A stretch of 35,454 bases of DNA from the NCBI GenBank assembly GCA_019419955.1, contig JAHZIB010000015.1, forward strand, positions 1 through 35,454. Reading direction: 5' to 3'. Below the pieces are notes generated by a model, which made no database searches, was not told where the DNA came from, and saw nothing but the letters and a program-made list of their open reading frames with translations. The position numbers and the translations under genes were made by a program. Source of the stretch: Clostridiales bacterium. Its GTDB lineage: Bacteria; Bacillota; Clostridia; TANB77; CAG-508. Shown here one piece after another: positions 14,966-22,623 of this stretch. Numbering within the stretch: the first letter of the stretch is position 1; each line of letters starts with the position of its first letter.

Positions 14966-17324
14966 TCCAGAAGATAAAGATTACAAGTACTCATATAAGA
15001 TTAAAGTTAAAGAACTAGAAGGAAAAAGTGATTGTTATAATACAAAGTTAATTGTTGAACTAAATAAAAATAAAGTTGGAGATGAGGTTCCTGAGTTTGG
15101 AGATGAAATGATACTTACTGGTAAGTTTGAGAGACCAAATAGTGCACGCAACTACAAAGGGTTTGATTATAAGAGTTATTTGAAGAGCCAAAAAATATAT
15201 GGAACCATTAGTACGGAAAGATATAAAATTATTGGAAATAATAGGGCAGATTTAGCCAGTAAAGTAATTAATTCTGTGCAAAATAATATGAAAGAAAATA
15301 TAAATGAAATCCTTAGAAATGAAGAAGCGGCTCTGTGTATTGGAATTTTAGTGGGTGATAGAGAGGCTATATCTGAAAAAGTAGAGGATGATTTCCAAAA
15401 AAGCAATTTAACTCATATGCTTGCAGTTTCTGGCTCGCATATTACATATATAATTAATGCCTTGGCCATACTTTTGAGTAAAACGAGCAAAAGATTTGCA
15501 AAAATTTTAACAATAGGATTTTTAGCCTTTTTTATGACTTTGACAGGTTTTACACCTTCTGTAGTAAGAGCAAGTATTATGGGAATGCTTATATTAACTG
15601 CAAGTCTCGTGTATAGAAAATCAGATACATTTAATAATCTTGGTATTGCTTCATTAATTATTTTGGCAGTGAACCCATATACAATTACTGATGTAGGTTT
15701 TATACTATCTTTTGGAGGAACAATAGGAATTGTTGTGTTTGGTTCAAATATAATGGAATTTTTTTATAAAATTATAGAAAAAATTACTAAAGGTAAGGTG
15801 GTATTACGAAATAAAGAAATTGTAAGTGAAAATGATGGAGAACTGTGGAGTATAGGAAAAGAGTTAAGAAATGAGAATATAAATATTAATTGTAATACAA
15901 ATGTATCAAAGGACAGAGAAAAAAGAAGTAGGGATAAGAGTCATATAACAAGTAAAAATAGTGGTACTGAGGAAAAGTGTAATTCAAAAATAAAATTAAT
16001 TCAAAAAGTAATAAAGTATTTGATAAATTCACTTAGTATAACTTTGGCAGCGAATTTAGTCATTATTCCAATAATGGCGTATAATTTTAGCACAATATCG
16101 TTTACATTTTGGATTTCAAATATTTTAGCAGCACCGGTAATGGAAGCAGCGACAATATTAGGTTTTATTGTATATTTCACTTCGATTGTTTTTATACCTT
16201 TTGCAGAATTTCTTGGGATATTTTTAAATATTTTACTAAATTTTTTGTTAAAAATAGCAGAATGGACTGCTACTATTCCTGGTTCAAATATATATATTAA
16301 AACTCCATATGTAATAGAATGTGCCGCATACTATTTGGTGTTGACATTATTTTTTAACTTAGGTCAATTAAGAGAAGTAGTGAAAAAATATTTGCATAGA
16401 TTGGACGAAGAGGTTGCAAGAGCATTAGGTATTGCTGCAAAACAAATAGAAGTTGAAGGAAGAAGAGGTAGTAGAAAAATTTCGTTTATAGTTTGTACGA
16501 TAATTGTAATAATTGTTACAGCTAAGGTGATAAATGTAATGCCTCATGATTTAAAAATTTATTTTGTTGATGTTGGACAAGGAGATTGTACACTAATAAA
16601 AACACCTACTAACAAAACAATTCTTTTAGATGGTGGAGGAAGTGAGTTTGGAGATTTTGATGTAGGAGAAAGTATATTATTACCATATTTATTAGATAGA
16701 AGAATAACTACAATAGATTATATGCTTATTTCTCATACTGACAGTGACCACATTGGAGGGTTGTTTGCAATAGTGGAAAATTTGAAAGTAAAAAATATAA
16801 TTATTGGAAGACAGGGAGAATTGTCAAAAAATCTTAAGAAGATAAGCGAAGTAATAAAGGATAAGGATATTAATGTCATTCTTGCAGAAAAAGGAGATCT
16901 AATCACAGTAGATAGATATTCATATTTTGAAGTATTATTTCCTGAAGAAGAGCTTATAGGTGATAATATACTAAATAATAATTCTATAATTACTAATTAT
17001 CACTGCATGAATTTTTCTATGCTTTTTACAGGAGACGTTGAAAAAATAGCAGAGGATAGAGTATATGAACTCTACAAAAATACGGATAAATTAAATGCAA
17101 CTGTATTAAAGGTGGCACATCATGGCTCAAAAACTTCAAGCACAGAGAATTTTTTAGATTTAGTTAATCCTAAAATTGCTGTTATTGGAGTTGGTGAAAA
17201 CAATAAATTTGGTCATCCAAATGTAGATGTGATAAAAAGGTTAAAGGAGTATACTAATTTTATTTATAGAACAGACGAAATGGGAGAAATTAGCATTATG
17301 GTAAATAAACGGAGGGTCTATTAA
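14868..17324 (+). CDS. comEC: ComEC/Rec2-type DNA uptake channel, main frame
   Basis: The family forms the inner-membrane channel for single-stranded DNA during natural transformation. After a soluble OB-like region (DUF4131; ..TLRGVIISDPEDKDY..), the competence domain is recognised by LTHMLAVSGSHITYI and LTGFTPSVVRASIMG, followed by several membrane helices. The C-terminal part (from about residue 565) is a metallo-beta-lactamase-like domain: FVDVGQGDCTLI, ISHTDSDHIGGL (HxDxDH at 16734), the later KVAHHGSKTS and FGHPN. An ~80-residue N/K/E-rich insertion (about residues 305-380) interrupts the channel domain. The TTG at 14868 is only where the open frame begins; true translation should enter from the upstream frame. 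The apparent frameshift could be a real lesion, a homopolymer assembly error or recoding. Merged length would be about 890 residues. Confidence 0.85.
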   Translation: MELYIYITRIIIMNKNILGISEQITLRGVIISDPEDKDYKYSYKIKVKELEGKSDCYNTKLIVELNKNKVGDEVPEFGDEMILTGKFERPNSARNYKGFDYKSYLKSQKIYGTISTERYKIIGNNRADLASKVINSVQNNMKENINEILRNEEAALCIGILVGDREAISEKVEDDFQKSNLTHMLAVSGSHITYIINALAILLSKTSKRFAKILTIGFLAFFMTLTGFTPSVVRASIMGMLILTASLVYRKSDTFNNLGIASLIILAVNPYTITDVGFILSFGGTIGIVVFGSNIMEFFYKIIEKITKGKVVLRNKEIVSENDGELWSIGKELRNENININCNTNVSKDREKRSRDKSHITSKNSGTEEKCNSKIKLIQKVIKYLINSLSITLAANLVIIPIMAYNFSTISFTFWISNILAAPVMEAATILGFIVYFTSIVFIPFAEFLGIFLNILLNFLLKIAEWTATIPGSNIYIKTPYVIECAAYYLVLTLFFNLGQLREVVKKYLHRLDEEVARALGIAAKQIEVEGRRGSRKISFIVCTIIVIIVTAKVINVMPHDLKIYFVDVGQGDCTLIKTPTNKTILLDGGGSEFGDFDVGESILLPYLLDRRITTIDYMLISHTDSDHIGGLFAIVENLKVKNIIIGRQGELSKNLKKISEVIKDKDINVILAEKGDLITVDRYSYFEVLFPEEELIGDNILNNNSIITNYHCMNFSMLFTGDVEKIAEDRVYELYKNTDKLNATVLKVAHHGSKTSSTENFLDLVNPKIAVIGVGENNKFGHPNVDVIKRLKEYTNFIYRTDEMGEISIMVNKRRVY

Positions 17325-17398
17325 AATAAACCAATTTATTAAATAATAATTTTACAAAAAATGTATAATTTTTAAAATTAGAACCATACTAATAATAT

Positions 17399-17463
17399 AA
17401 TTTGCAACTTTTTTAGTTGGTACGGCTAAGGTAAATAGATTTTAATTAAAGTGATTGCAAATT
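17399..17463 (+). other. Structured spacer between comEC and the bofC-like gene
   Basis: AATTTGCAA (17399-17407) and TTGCAAATT (17455-17463) form a perfect 9-bp closing stem, extended by a T-A pair. They enclose a second small hairpin TTAG..CTAA (about 17413-17429) and partial pairing of ACTTTTTTAGTT with AATTAAAGTG. No known RNA family is recognised. A further hairpin TAGGTT/AACCTA follows before the gene. I see no clear promoter in 17325-17524. Confidence 0.35.
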
Positions 17464-17524
17464 ACATAAAGGGTTATAGGTTATTCCCAAAAACCTAAAT
17501 ACATTATTCAAGGAATGAGTTAGT

Positions 17525-18127
17525 ATGGATAAAAAGTGGATAATTGCTATAGTCATAACCGTAGTTGTGGGGTTAATGATAGGAATAGGATTTGCAATAT
17601 CTTCAGGTAATAATGAAACTGAGAATATTGACTATGTAAGTGAAAAGGAGTTGGCCGATACAAATAAGTATGAAAATTTTTTAAATTATTTGAAAAATGA
17701 AAATATTATAGAGACCTCATCTATTGAAGATACAATCTCACCAAATGCAATTATTATTAAAAAAACTTATTTTGAAGCATGTGACCATTTAATTAGAAAG
17801 ACGGAAGATGTACCTGAGGAATTAGTAAATAAAAATGAGGAAGACGTAGAAAAACAATTTTCAGAATGGAAAATAGAAGAATATACTCCTACACAAATAA
17901 TTTTATATAAGACTGACAGTGGAAATTGTGGAGAACACTATTTTGTTCAAGAACATAATGGTGTTATAGGAATATATACTATTGATGAATATGGAATAAA
18001 AACTTTAAAAGAAGATACTGAAATATCAACACAATACTTACCAGAAGAAGATGTGAAGAATTTAAAAGCGGGTGTAGAAATAGTTGGTAACACTAATTTA
18101 GTTGAGTTTTTGGAAGATTACGAGTAA
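17525..18127 (+). CDS. Membrane-anchored BofC C-terminal domain protein
   Basis: 200 residues with one N-terminal membrane segment (about 5-25, IIAIVITVVVGLMIGIGFAI), the rest extracytoplasmic. The C-terminal ~85 residues fit the BofC C-terminal domain: CGEHYFVQEHNGVIGIYTID, then DTEISTQYLPEEDVKNLKAG and the terminal LVEFLEDYE. In Bacillus, BofC works in the forespore-to-mother-cell signal that controls pro-sigma-K processing. Clostridial proteins with this domain often have this shorter membrane-anchored form. Cysteines in ACDHL and NCGEHY may pair. Assignment is from remembered family pattern, not a search. Start ATG 17525 follows AAGGAATG. Confidence 0.7.
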   Translation: MDKKWIIAIVITVVVGLMIGIGFAISSGNNETENIDYVSEKELADTNKYENFLNYLKNENIIETSSIEDTISPNAIIIKKTYFEACDHLIRKTEDVPEELVNKNEEDVEKQFSEWKIEEYTPTQIILYKTDSGNCGEHYFVQEHNGVIGIYTIDEYGIKTLKEDTEISTQYLPEEDVKNLKAGVEIVGNTNLVEFLEDYE

Positions 18128-18190
18128 AATTTTTTTAGGTGAGTCTTACAGTGATAAGAGTTCTAACTGGAATTATATATTATAATGAGA

Positions 18191-18289
18191 AAGGCATTTC
18201 GCAAAGCTAGTCTCTGAAGTAATGGCGAAATACATGTTCTCACTTCGCTCGGACGACCCAAGGCAGCCTAAACTATGTTTCATAGAAAA
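18191..18289 (-). repeat. Structured dispersed repeat, copy 2 (inverted)
   Basis: Inverse orientation of the element at 3700-3793. The exact 18-mer match is at 18247-18264. The conserved hairpin is GCATTTCGC (18194-18202) with GCGAAATAC (18225-18233), nine pairs, while copy 1 keeps the same stem position with different bases. The left part reads TTTTCTATG..AACATAG..TTAGG on the minus strand against TTTTCTATAC..AACAAGATTAGG in copy 1. It lies in a non-coding gap between convergent genes. Confidence 0.7.
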
Positions 18290-18450
18290 AAATCGTTGTA
18301 AGTACAGAGATATAAAGAAGGAAATAAATCTTTTCTATACAATTAGAAAAGTGGCTTTGCCACATGTGCGTTTTACTTTGCAAATACGTACAGCTCAAGA
18401 AAACTTAACCTTGTTGCTCCGAAAAATTCATACGAAATTTTTTATGCAAC
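18290..18450. other. Hairpin-rich non-coding stretch before the pgsA terminator
   Basis: Successive short perfect hairpins are visible: CTTTTCTA..TAGAAAAG (around 18332-18353), GTGGC..GCCAC (around 18351-18363), TGTGCGT..ACGTACA (around 18365-18392) and an AAAAATT/AATTTTT pair near 18424-18442. An open frame crossing the region (18222-18542) has no ribosome binding site and runs through the repeat and the pgsA terminator, so I do not accept it as a gene. Confidence 0.4.
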
Positions 18451-18485
18451 AAAAAATTCGAATTAGGATTAAACCTAATTCGAAT
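18451..18485 (-). terminator. Rho-independent terminator of pgsA
   Basis: A perfect 12-bp stem, ATTCGAATTAGG (18456-18467) with CCTAATTCGAAT (18474-18485), and a 6-base loop. On the minus strand it is followed by six T. The first arm overlaps the last codons and stop of pgsA. Confidence 0.9.
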
Positions 18486-19059
18486 CCTCGTCTATTTTCA
18501 AGTTTTCTTTTTTCAAATAACCTTGTTGATAAAATTGCTTAAAGTACATAATTAATGAGAATATGGTTGTTGCTATAGCCAAATAATAGATATAATCATC
18601 AAAACCGAATAATGGTGCTGTTGGATTAATAGATGTATTCCAGTATTCTATAAACAATGAGCAGACTATTGCTACATAGAATAATACTGTAGCCAATTTA
18701 CCATACCATCTACTTGATACTACTAACTTTTTACCATAGAGAAAAGATGCACCTGCAACCATTACAAATTCTTTAATAAATACGATTAAAAGTATCCATA
18801 AAGGAATTATTCCCTTAAATGTGAGTGAGGCGAGAACTGCAATTTGAGTAGTTTTATCAGCTAAAGGGTCTATTAGTTTTCCGAAATTCGTTATAAAATT
18901 AAATTTTCTTGCTATACAGCCATCTAAAACGTCCGTAAGTCCTGAAACTGTTAATATTACAAAGCCAGCAACATATTGACCTGTAAGTATGTAATATACA
19001 ATAAACGGTATTAATATAAATCTAACTATTGTTAATGCATTAGGTATATTTTTTAACAT
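18475..19059 (-). CDS. pgsA: CDP-diacylglycerol-glycerol-3-phosphate phosphatidyltransferase
   Basis: Integral membrane enzyme that condenses CDP-diacylglycerol with glycerol 3-phosphate, the committed step to phosphatidylglycerol. 194 residues from ATG at 19059, placed by AAGGAG; eight upstream in-frame codons are dropped. The CDP-alcohol phosphotransferase signature is complete: D43-x2-D46-G47-x2-A50-R51-x8-G60-x3-D64-x3-D68. Several hydrophobic helices surround it. Other CDP-alcohol transferases share the signature, but the N-terminus (NIPNALTIVRFILIPF) is typical of PgsA. It lies 24 bases after the clpE-like gene on the same strand, so the two are probably co-transcribed. Confidence 0.93.
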   Translation of the reverse strand: MLKNIPNALTIVRFILIPFIVYYILTGQYVAGFVILTVSGLTDVLDGCIARKFNFITNFGKLIDPLADKTTQIAVLASLTFKGIIPLWILLIVFIKEFVMVAGASFLYGKKLVVSSRWYGKLATVLFYVAIVCSLFIEYWNTSINPTAPLFGFDDYIYYLAIATTIFSLIMYFKQFYQQGYLKKENLKIDEDSN

Positions 19060-19083
19060 TTTTTTACTCCTTATTATACACAA

Positions 19084-21402
19084 TTATAATACTTTAAAAC
19101 TAAGCTTATCATTTGTAAAAGAAACAATAACAGTATCTCCATTTTTGAGTTCAGATTTAAGTATCATGTCAGATAACTCATCTTCTAAATATCTTTGAAT
19201 TGACCTTCTTAGGGGTCTAGCTCCATACTTTGTATCAGTTCCTTTTTCCAACAAAAATTTTTTTGTAGTATTATTTATCTCTAATTTAATATTCTTTTCA
19301 TCCAATGCTTTTTTAGTATCAATAAGCATTAAATCTACAATTTGCATTAGCTCATCATGACTCAATGCTTTAAAAACTACAATTTCGTCTATTCTATTTA
19401 AAAATTCTGGTCTAAAGGTATCTTTCAATGCATTCATAATTGCATTATTATTAACTTGTCCTCCACCAAATCCAATTGAGTTTGTGTTAAGATTTGAACC
19501 AGCATTAGAGGTCATAATTATAATAGTATTTTCAAAACTAACAATATTTCCTTGAGCATCTGTAAGTCTACCATCGTCTAATACTTGAAGAAGTATATTA
19601 AATACGTCTGGATGTGCTTTTTCAATTTCATCTAAAAGGATAATTGAATAGGGGTTTCTTTTTACCTTTTCTGTTAATTGACCGGCATCATCATAACCTA
19701 CATATCCTGGAGGTGAACCTATTAATTTTGAGGTTGAGTGACTTTCCATATATTCTGACATATCAATTCTAATAATTGAATCTTCACTTCCAAATATTTC
19801 AAAAGCTAAAGATTTAGCCAACTCTGTTTTGCCAACGCCAGTAGGACCAACAAATAGAAATGAAGGTGGTCTTTTTGTACTTTTAAGACCTGCTCTATTT
19901 CTTCTAATTGCACGAGAAACAGCTTCAACAGCTTCATCTTGTCCAATAATTCTTTTATGTAAATTAGATTCCAAGTTTAATAATTTTTGTGTTTCTGCTT
20001 CTGTTATTTTTTTTACAGGAATTTTAGTCCAACTTTCTATAACTTCAGCTATATCTTGAACAGTTAAATTTTTAAGTTCTAATTTTTTTGAAACATTATC
20101 TATTTTTTCAGTCAGAGCGCATTCTTTGGTTTTTAACTCAGCAGCCTTTTGATAATCTTCTGTAGAATCTGCCTGTGCAGCTTCTTCTTTTTCTTCTTGC
20201 ACAATAGCAAGTTCATTTTTCAAGACTTCCAGGTCGTAAAGATCTTTATTATCCAAATTAATTCTTGAGCATGCTTCATCCAAAATATCTATAGCCTTAT
20301 CAGGTAAAAATCTATCATGAATGTATTTTTCTGACATTATAACAGTTTGTCTTATAACATCTGTAGAAATTTTTACCTTGTGATAATCTTCATAATATTT
20401 TTTTATTCCGTCCAAAATACCAATGGTGTCGTCAACTGAAGGTTCAGAAACTATAACTGGCTGAAATCTTCTTTCTAGTGCAGAGTCTTTTTCTATGTAC
20501 TTTCTATATTCTCTAAGAGTTGTTGTACCAACCAATTGTATTTCTCCATTTGCCAAAGATGGTTTCAAAATATTTGCAGCGTTCATGGAATGTTCGGCGT
20601 CTCCAGCTCCTATAATATTATGTATTTCATCTATAACAAGAATTATATTTTTAAGAGCTTTACATTCGTCAATTATAGATTTCATTCTAGCTTCAAATTG
20701 TCCTCTAAATTGAGTACCTGCAATAACTGCTGTCATATCTAAAAGGTAAACTTCTTTATTAAGAAGTTTTGCGGGAACTTTACCCTGAGCAATTTTAATA
20801 GCAAGCCCTTGAGCTATTGCAGTTTTACCAACGCCAGGTTCACCAATTAAACATGGGTTGTTTTTAGAACGTCTATTAAGAATTTGAATAATCCTTTGAA
20901 TTTCCTTATCTCTTCCTATTACTATGTCTAATTCATTATTTTTGGCTTTTTGAGTTAAATTACTTCCATAAGTATCTAAAGCTTTTTTTCTTTTATTATT
21001 CTTTTTATCAACCTTAACTTTCTTTTTATTATTTGTGTTTGACTCTTGACCATTATCGTTCTCACCAGAGTTAAACATATTAGAGAAAATTGAACCCAAT
21101 GGAATAGCGCCAAATTGCATTCCATTATTATTGTTATCTGATGAGTCTTGCTCATTTTCATCATGTGTATCTGAAAAGTTCATGTTTTCAGACATGTCAT
21201 TAAACATTGCCTCAAATTGTTGAGTCATATTATTTAAATCATCTTCAGATAAATTTGCTTGCTTCATTAAACTATCAATAGGATTAATACCTCTTTTTTT
21301 AGCACAATCATAGCAGTAACCTTCTAAAGTATTTTTTCCATCATTATTTTTCTTATTTACAAAAACAACTGCATTATTTTTCTTACAGTCTGAACATAGC
21401 AT
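19084..21402 (-). CDS. clpE: ClpE-like Hsp100 ATPase with N-terminal zinc finger
   Basis: 772 residues. Start ATG at 21402, ten bases after GGAGG, rather than the upstream TTG at 21423. The N-terminus has paired CxxC motifs (C3/C6 and C30/C33), a zinc ribbon as in ClpE, followed by an N/D-rich linker in place of a ClpC-type N domain. Two AAA+ modules follow: Walker A GEPGVGKT (187-194) with ILVIDEIHNI, then GPTGVGKT (519-526) with IILLDEIEKAHP and TSNAGS. A short charged coiled coil lies between them. The IGF tripeptide in NTNSIGFGGG fits the loop that docks on ClpP, so this is a proteolytic unfoldase partner. In Bacillus such genes are repressed by CtsR; I see no CtsR box at the promoter. 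ClpC is the alternative name. Confidence 0.9.
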   Translation of the reverse strand: MLCSDCKKNNAVVFVNKKNNDGKNTLEGYCYDCAKKRGINPIDSLMKQANLSEDDLNNMTQQFEAMFNDMSENMNFSDTHDENEQDSSDNNNNGMQFGAIPLGSIFSNMFNSGENDNGQESNTNNKKKVKVDKKNNKRKKALDTYGSNLTQKAKNNELDIVIGRDKEIQRIIQILNRRSKNNPCLIGEPGVGKTAIAQGLAIKIAQGKVPAKLLNKEVYLLDMTAVIAGTQFRGQFEARMKSIIDECKALKNIILVIDEIHNIIGAGDAEHSMNAANILKPSLANGEIQLVGTTTLREYRKYIEKDSALERRFQPVIVSEPSVDDTIGILDGIKKYYEDYHKVKISTDVIRQTVIMSEKYIHDRFLPDKAIDILDEACSRINLDNKDLYDLEVLKNELAIVQEEKEEAAQADSTEDYQKAAELKTKECALTEKIDNVSKKLELKNLTVQDIAEVIESWTKIPVKKITEAETQKLLNLESNLHKRIIGQDEAVEAVSRAIRRNRAGLKSTKRPPSFLFVGPTGVGKTELAKSLAFEIFGSEDSIIRIDMSEYMESHSTSKLIGSPPGYVGYDDAGQLTEKVKRNPYSIILLDEIEKAHPDVFNILLQVLDDGRLTDAQGNIVSFENTIIIMTSNAGSNLNTNSIGFGGGQVNNNAIMNALKDTFRPEFLNRIDEIVVFKALSHDELMQIVDLMLIDTKKALDEKNIKLEINNTTKKFLLEKGTDTKYGARPLRRSIQRYLEDELSDMILKSELKNGDTVIVSFTNDKLSFKVL

Positions 21403-21445
21403 TATATAAAAACCTCCATTCAAAATGCATTTTAATACATAATAT

Positions 21446-21474
21446 ATAATAACTTAAAATTGGCTATAAGTCAA
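21446..21474 (-). promoter_or_regulatory. Promoter of the clpE-like gene and pgsA
   Basis: On the minus strand, TTGACT (21474-21469), 17-bp spacer, TATTAT (21451-21446). It is divergent from the promoter at 21533-21561. No CtsR or HrcA operator is seen next to it. Confidence 0.7.
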
Positions 21475-21532
21475 TAAATTCTAAGTGAATTTTATGTGAA
21501 TTATGGATAAATACAAAAACTTAAATTTCATA

Positions 21533-21561
21533 TTGAATTATAAGAATTTTTATTATATACT
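21533..21561 (+). promoter_or_regulatory. Promoter of the 332-residue gene and topB
   Basis: TTGAAT (21533-21538), 17-bp spacer, TATACT (21556-21561), about 40 bases before the start codon at 21605. Confidence 0.65.
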
Positions 21562-21604
21562 ATAGAAGAAATACTTATGCATCAAGAAAGGAATGTAGTT
21601 AAAT

Positions 21605-22603
21605 ATGAAAGATCCAAAAGTACTATATATTTTAATAATTCTATTTTGTATTTTTGCAATAATAGCTGGAATTTATGCACAATTTATTGATGCTGATATG
21701 GGAGGATTAAACTTGGCAGATGAGCCAACTGAAAATGTTGTACCTGAGCCTACACAGGAAGAAATAAAGTCAAGCTTTAATGATTTATTTACGAACACAA
21801 TAAATCTTGGAGAATATGATACAACTGGAATACAAAAGCAGAATGGAGAAGAAGAAATAGTATATACAGTATTTGAAAGAGCAGAAACGACAGAAAATTA
21901 TGATATAAATATTAACATTCCTATGATTAATATTAAAAATGAGTTGGCAAATTCATTAAATCAAATTACACAAGCCGATTTTGTGAATAAAGCTAATGAT
22001 ATTATATCTAATGTTAATTCAGACATAATGACTTTATACAATGTTGATTATGTAGCATTTGTAAATAGTGATATTTTATCAGTGGTTATAAGGTCAACAT
22101 TAAAAGAAGGGAATTCTGCTCAAAGAATTATCGTGAGGACATACAATTATAATTTAGACACAAATACTCAAGTATCCTTGAACGAATTAATAACTTTGAA
22201 AAGATTAAATAGAGATGATGTAAATAATAAGATAATAGAAGTATGTACAGAGGCAAATCAAAATGCGCAAACTTTGCAAAATATGGGGTATAACGAAATT
22301 TTTATGAGGGATTTAACTAGCGATATATATAATGTGGATAACGCAGGAGCGTATTTTTTGGGACCTAATGGTGAACTTTATATTGTATATGCTTATGGAA
22401 ATAGTGAATTTACATCTGAGATGGATATAATATTGTTTGGTGAGATTGGAAGTTTTACAGCAGAAGCGGGAGGACAAGCAGAAGAGGTTTTAAATGAGAT
22501 TAATAATTCTATACTTAGTAACGAAATTATGGGAGGAGAATTAATTAATGAAATGAGTAATGCAGTGTTAAATAGTGAAGTTGTAACAGAAACAAATCAG
22601 TAA
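21605..22603 (+). CDS. Membrane-anchored extracytoplasmic protein, possibly DUF4163/DUF3298-like
   Basis: 332 residues. One N-terminal membrane segment (about 7-27, YILIILFCIFAIIAGIYAQF), then a P/E/T-containing linker and a large extracytoplasmic part. The block YNVDYVAFVNSDILSVVIRS followed by TYNYNLDTNTQVSLNELI resembles the DUF4163/DUF3298 (PdaC/RsiV-type) arrangement, in which a beta-rich domain ends with an n-D-l-tG-k-v-t-L-type motif. The later GAYFLGPNGELYIVYAYG fits the second half. Homology is suggested from pattern only. The C-terminal ~50 residues are an N/E-rich tail. topB starts 20 bases later, so the pair are probably one transcript. Confidence 0.75.
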   Translation: MKDPKVLYILIILFCIFAIIAGIYAQFIDADMGGLNLADEPTENVVPEPTQEEIKSSFNDLFTNTINLGEYDTTGIQKQNGEEEIVYTVFERAETTENYDININIPMINIKNELANSLNQITQADFVNKANDIISNVNSDIMTLYNVDYVAFVNSDILSVVIRSTLKEGNSAQRIIVRTYNYNLDTNTQVSLNELITLKRLNRDDVNNKIIEVCTEANQNAQTLQNMGYNEIFMRDLTSDIYNVDNAGAYFLGPNGELYIVYAYGNSEFTSEMDIILFGEIGSFTAEAGGQAEEVLNEINNSILSNEIMGGELINEMSNAVLNSEVVTETNQ

Positions 22604-22623
22604 TATAGAGAATAGAGGAAAAT

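Noticed and set aside
18222..18542. Open frame of 106 codons on the plus strand
   Set aside because: It crosses the dispersed repeat, several hairpins and the pgsA terminator, ends inside pgsA, and has no ribosome binding site.
21424..21480. CtsR operator at the clpE-like promoter
   Set aside because: No heptad pair of the GGTCAAA-type is present near the -35 or -10.
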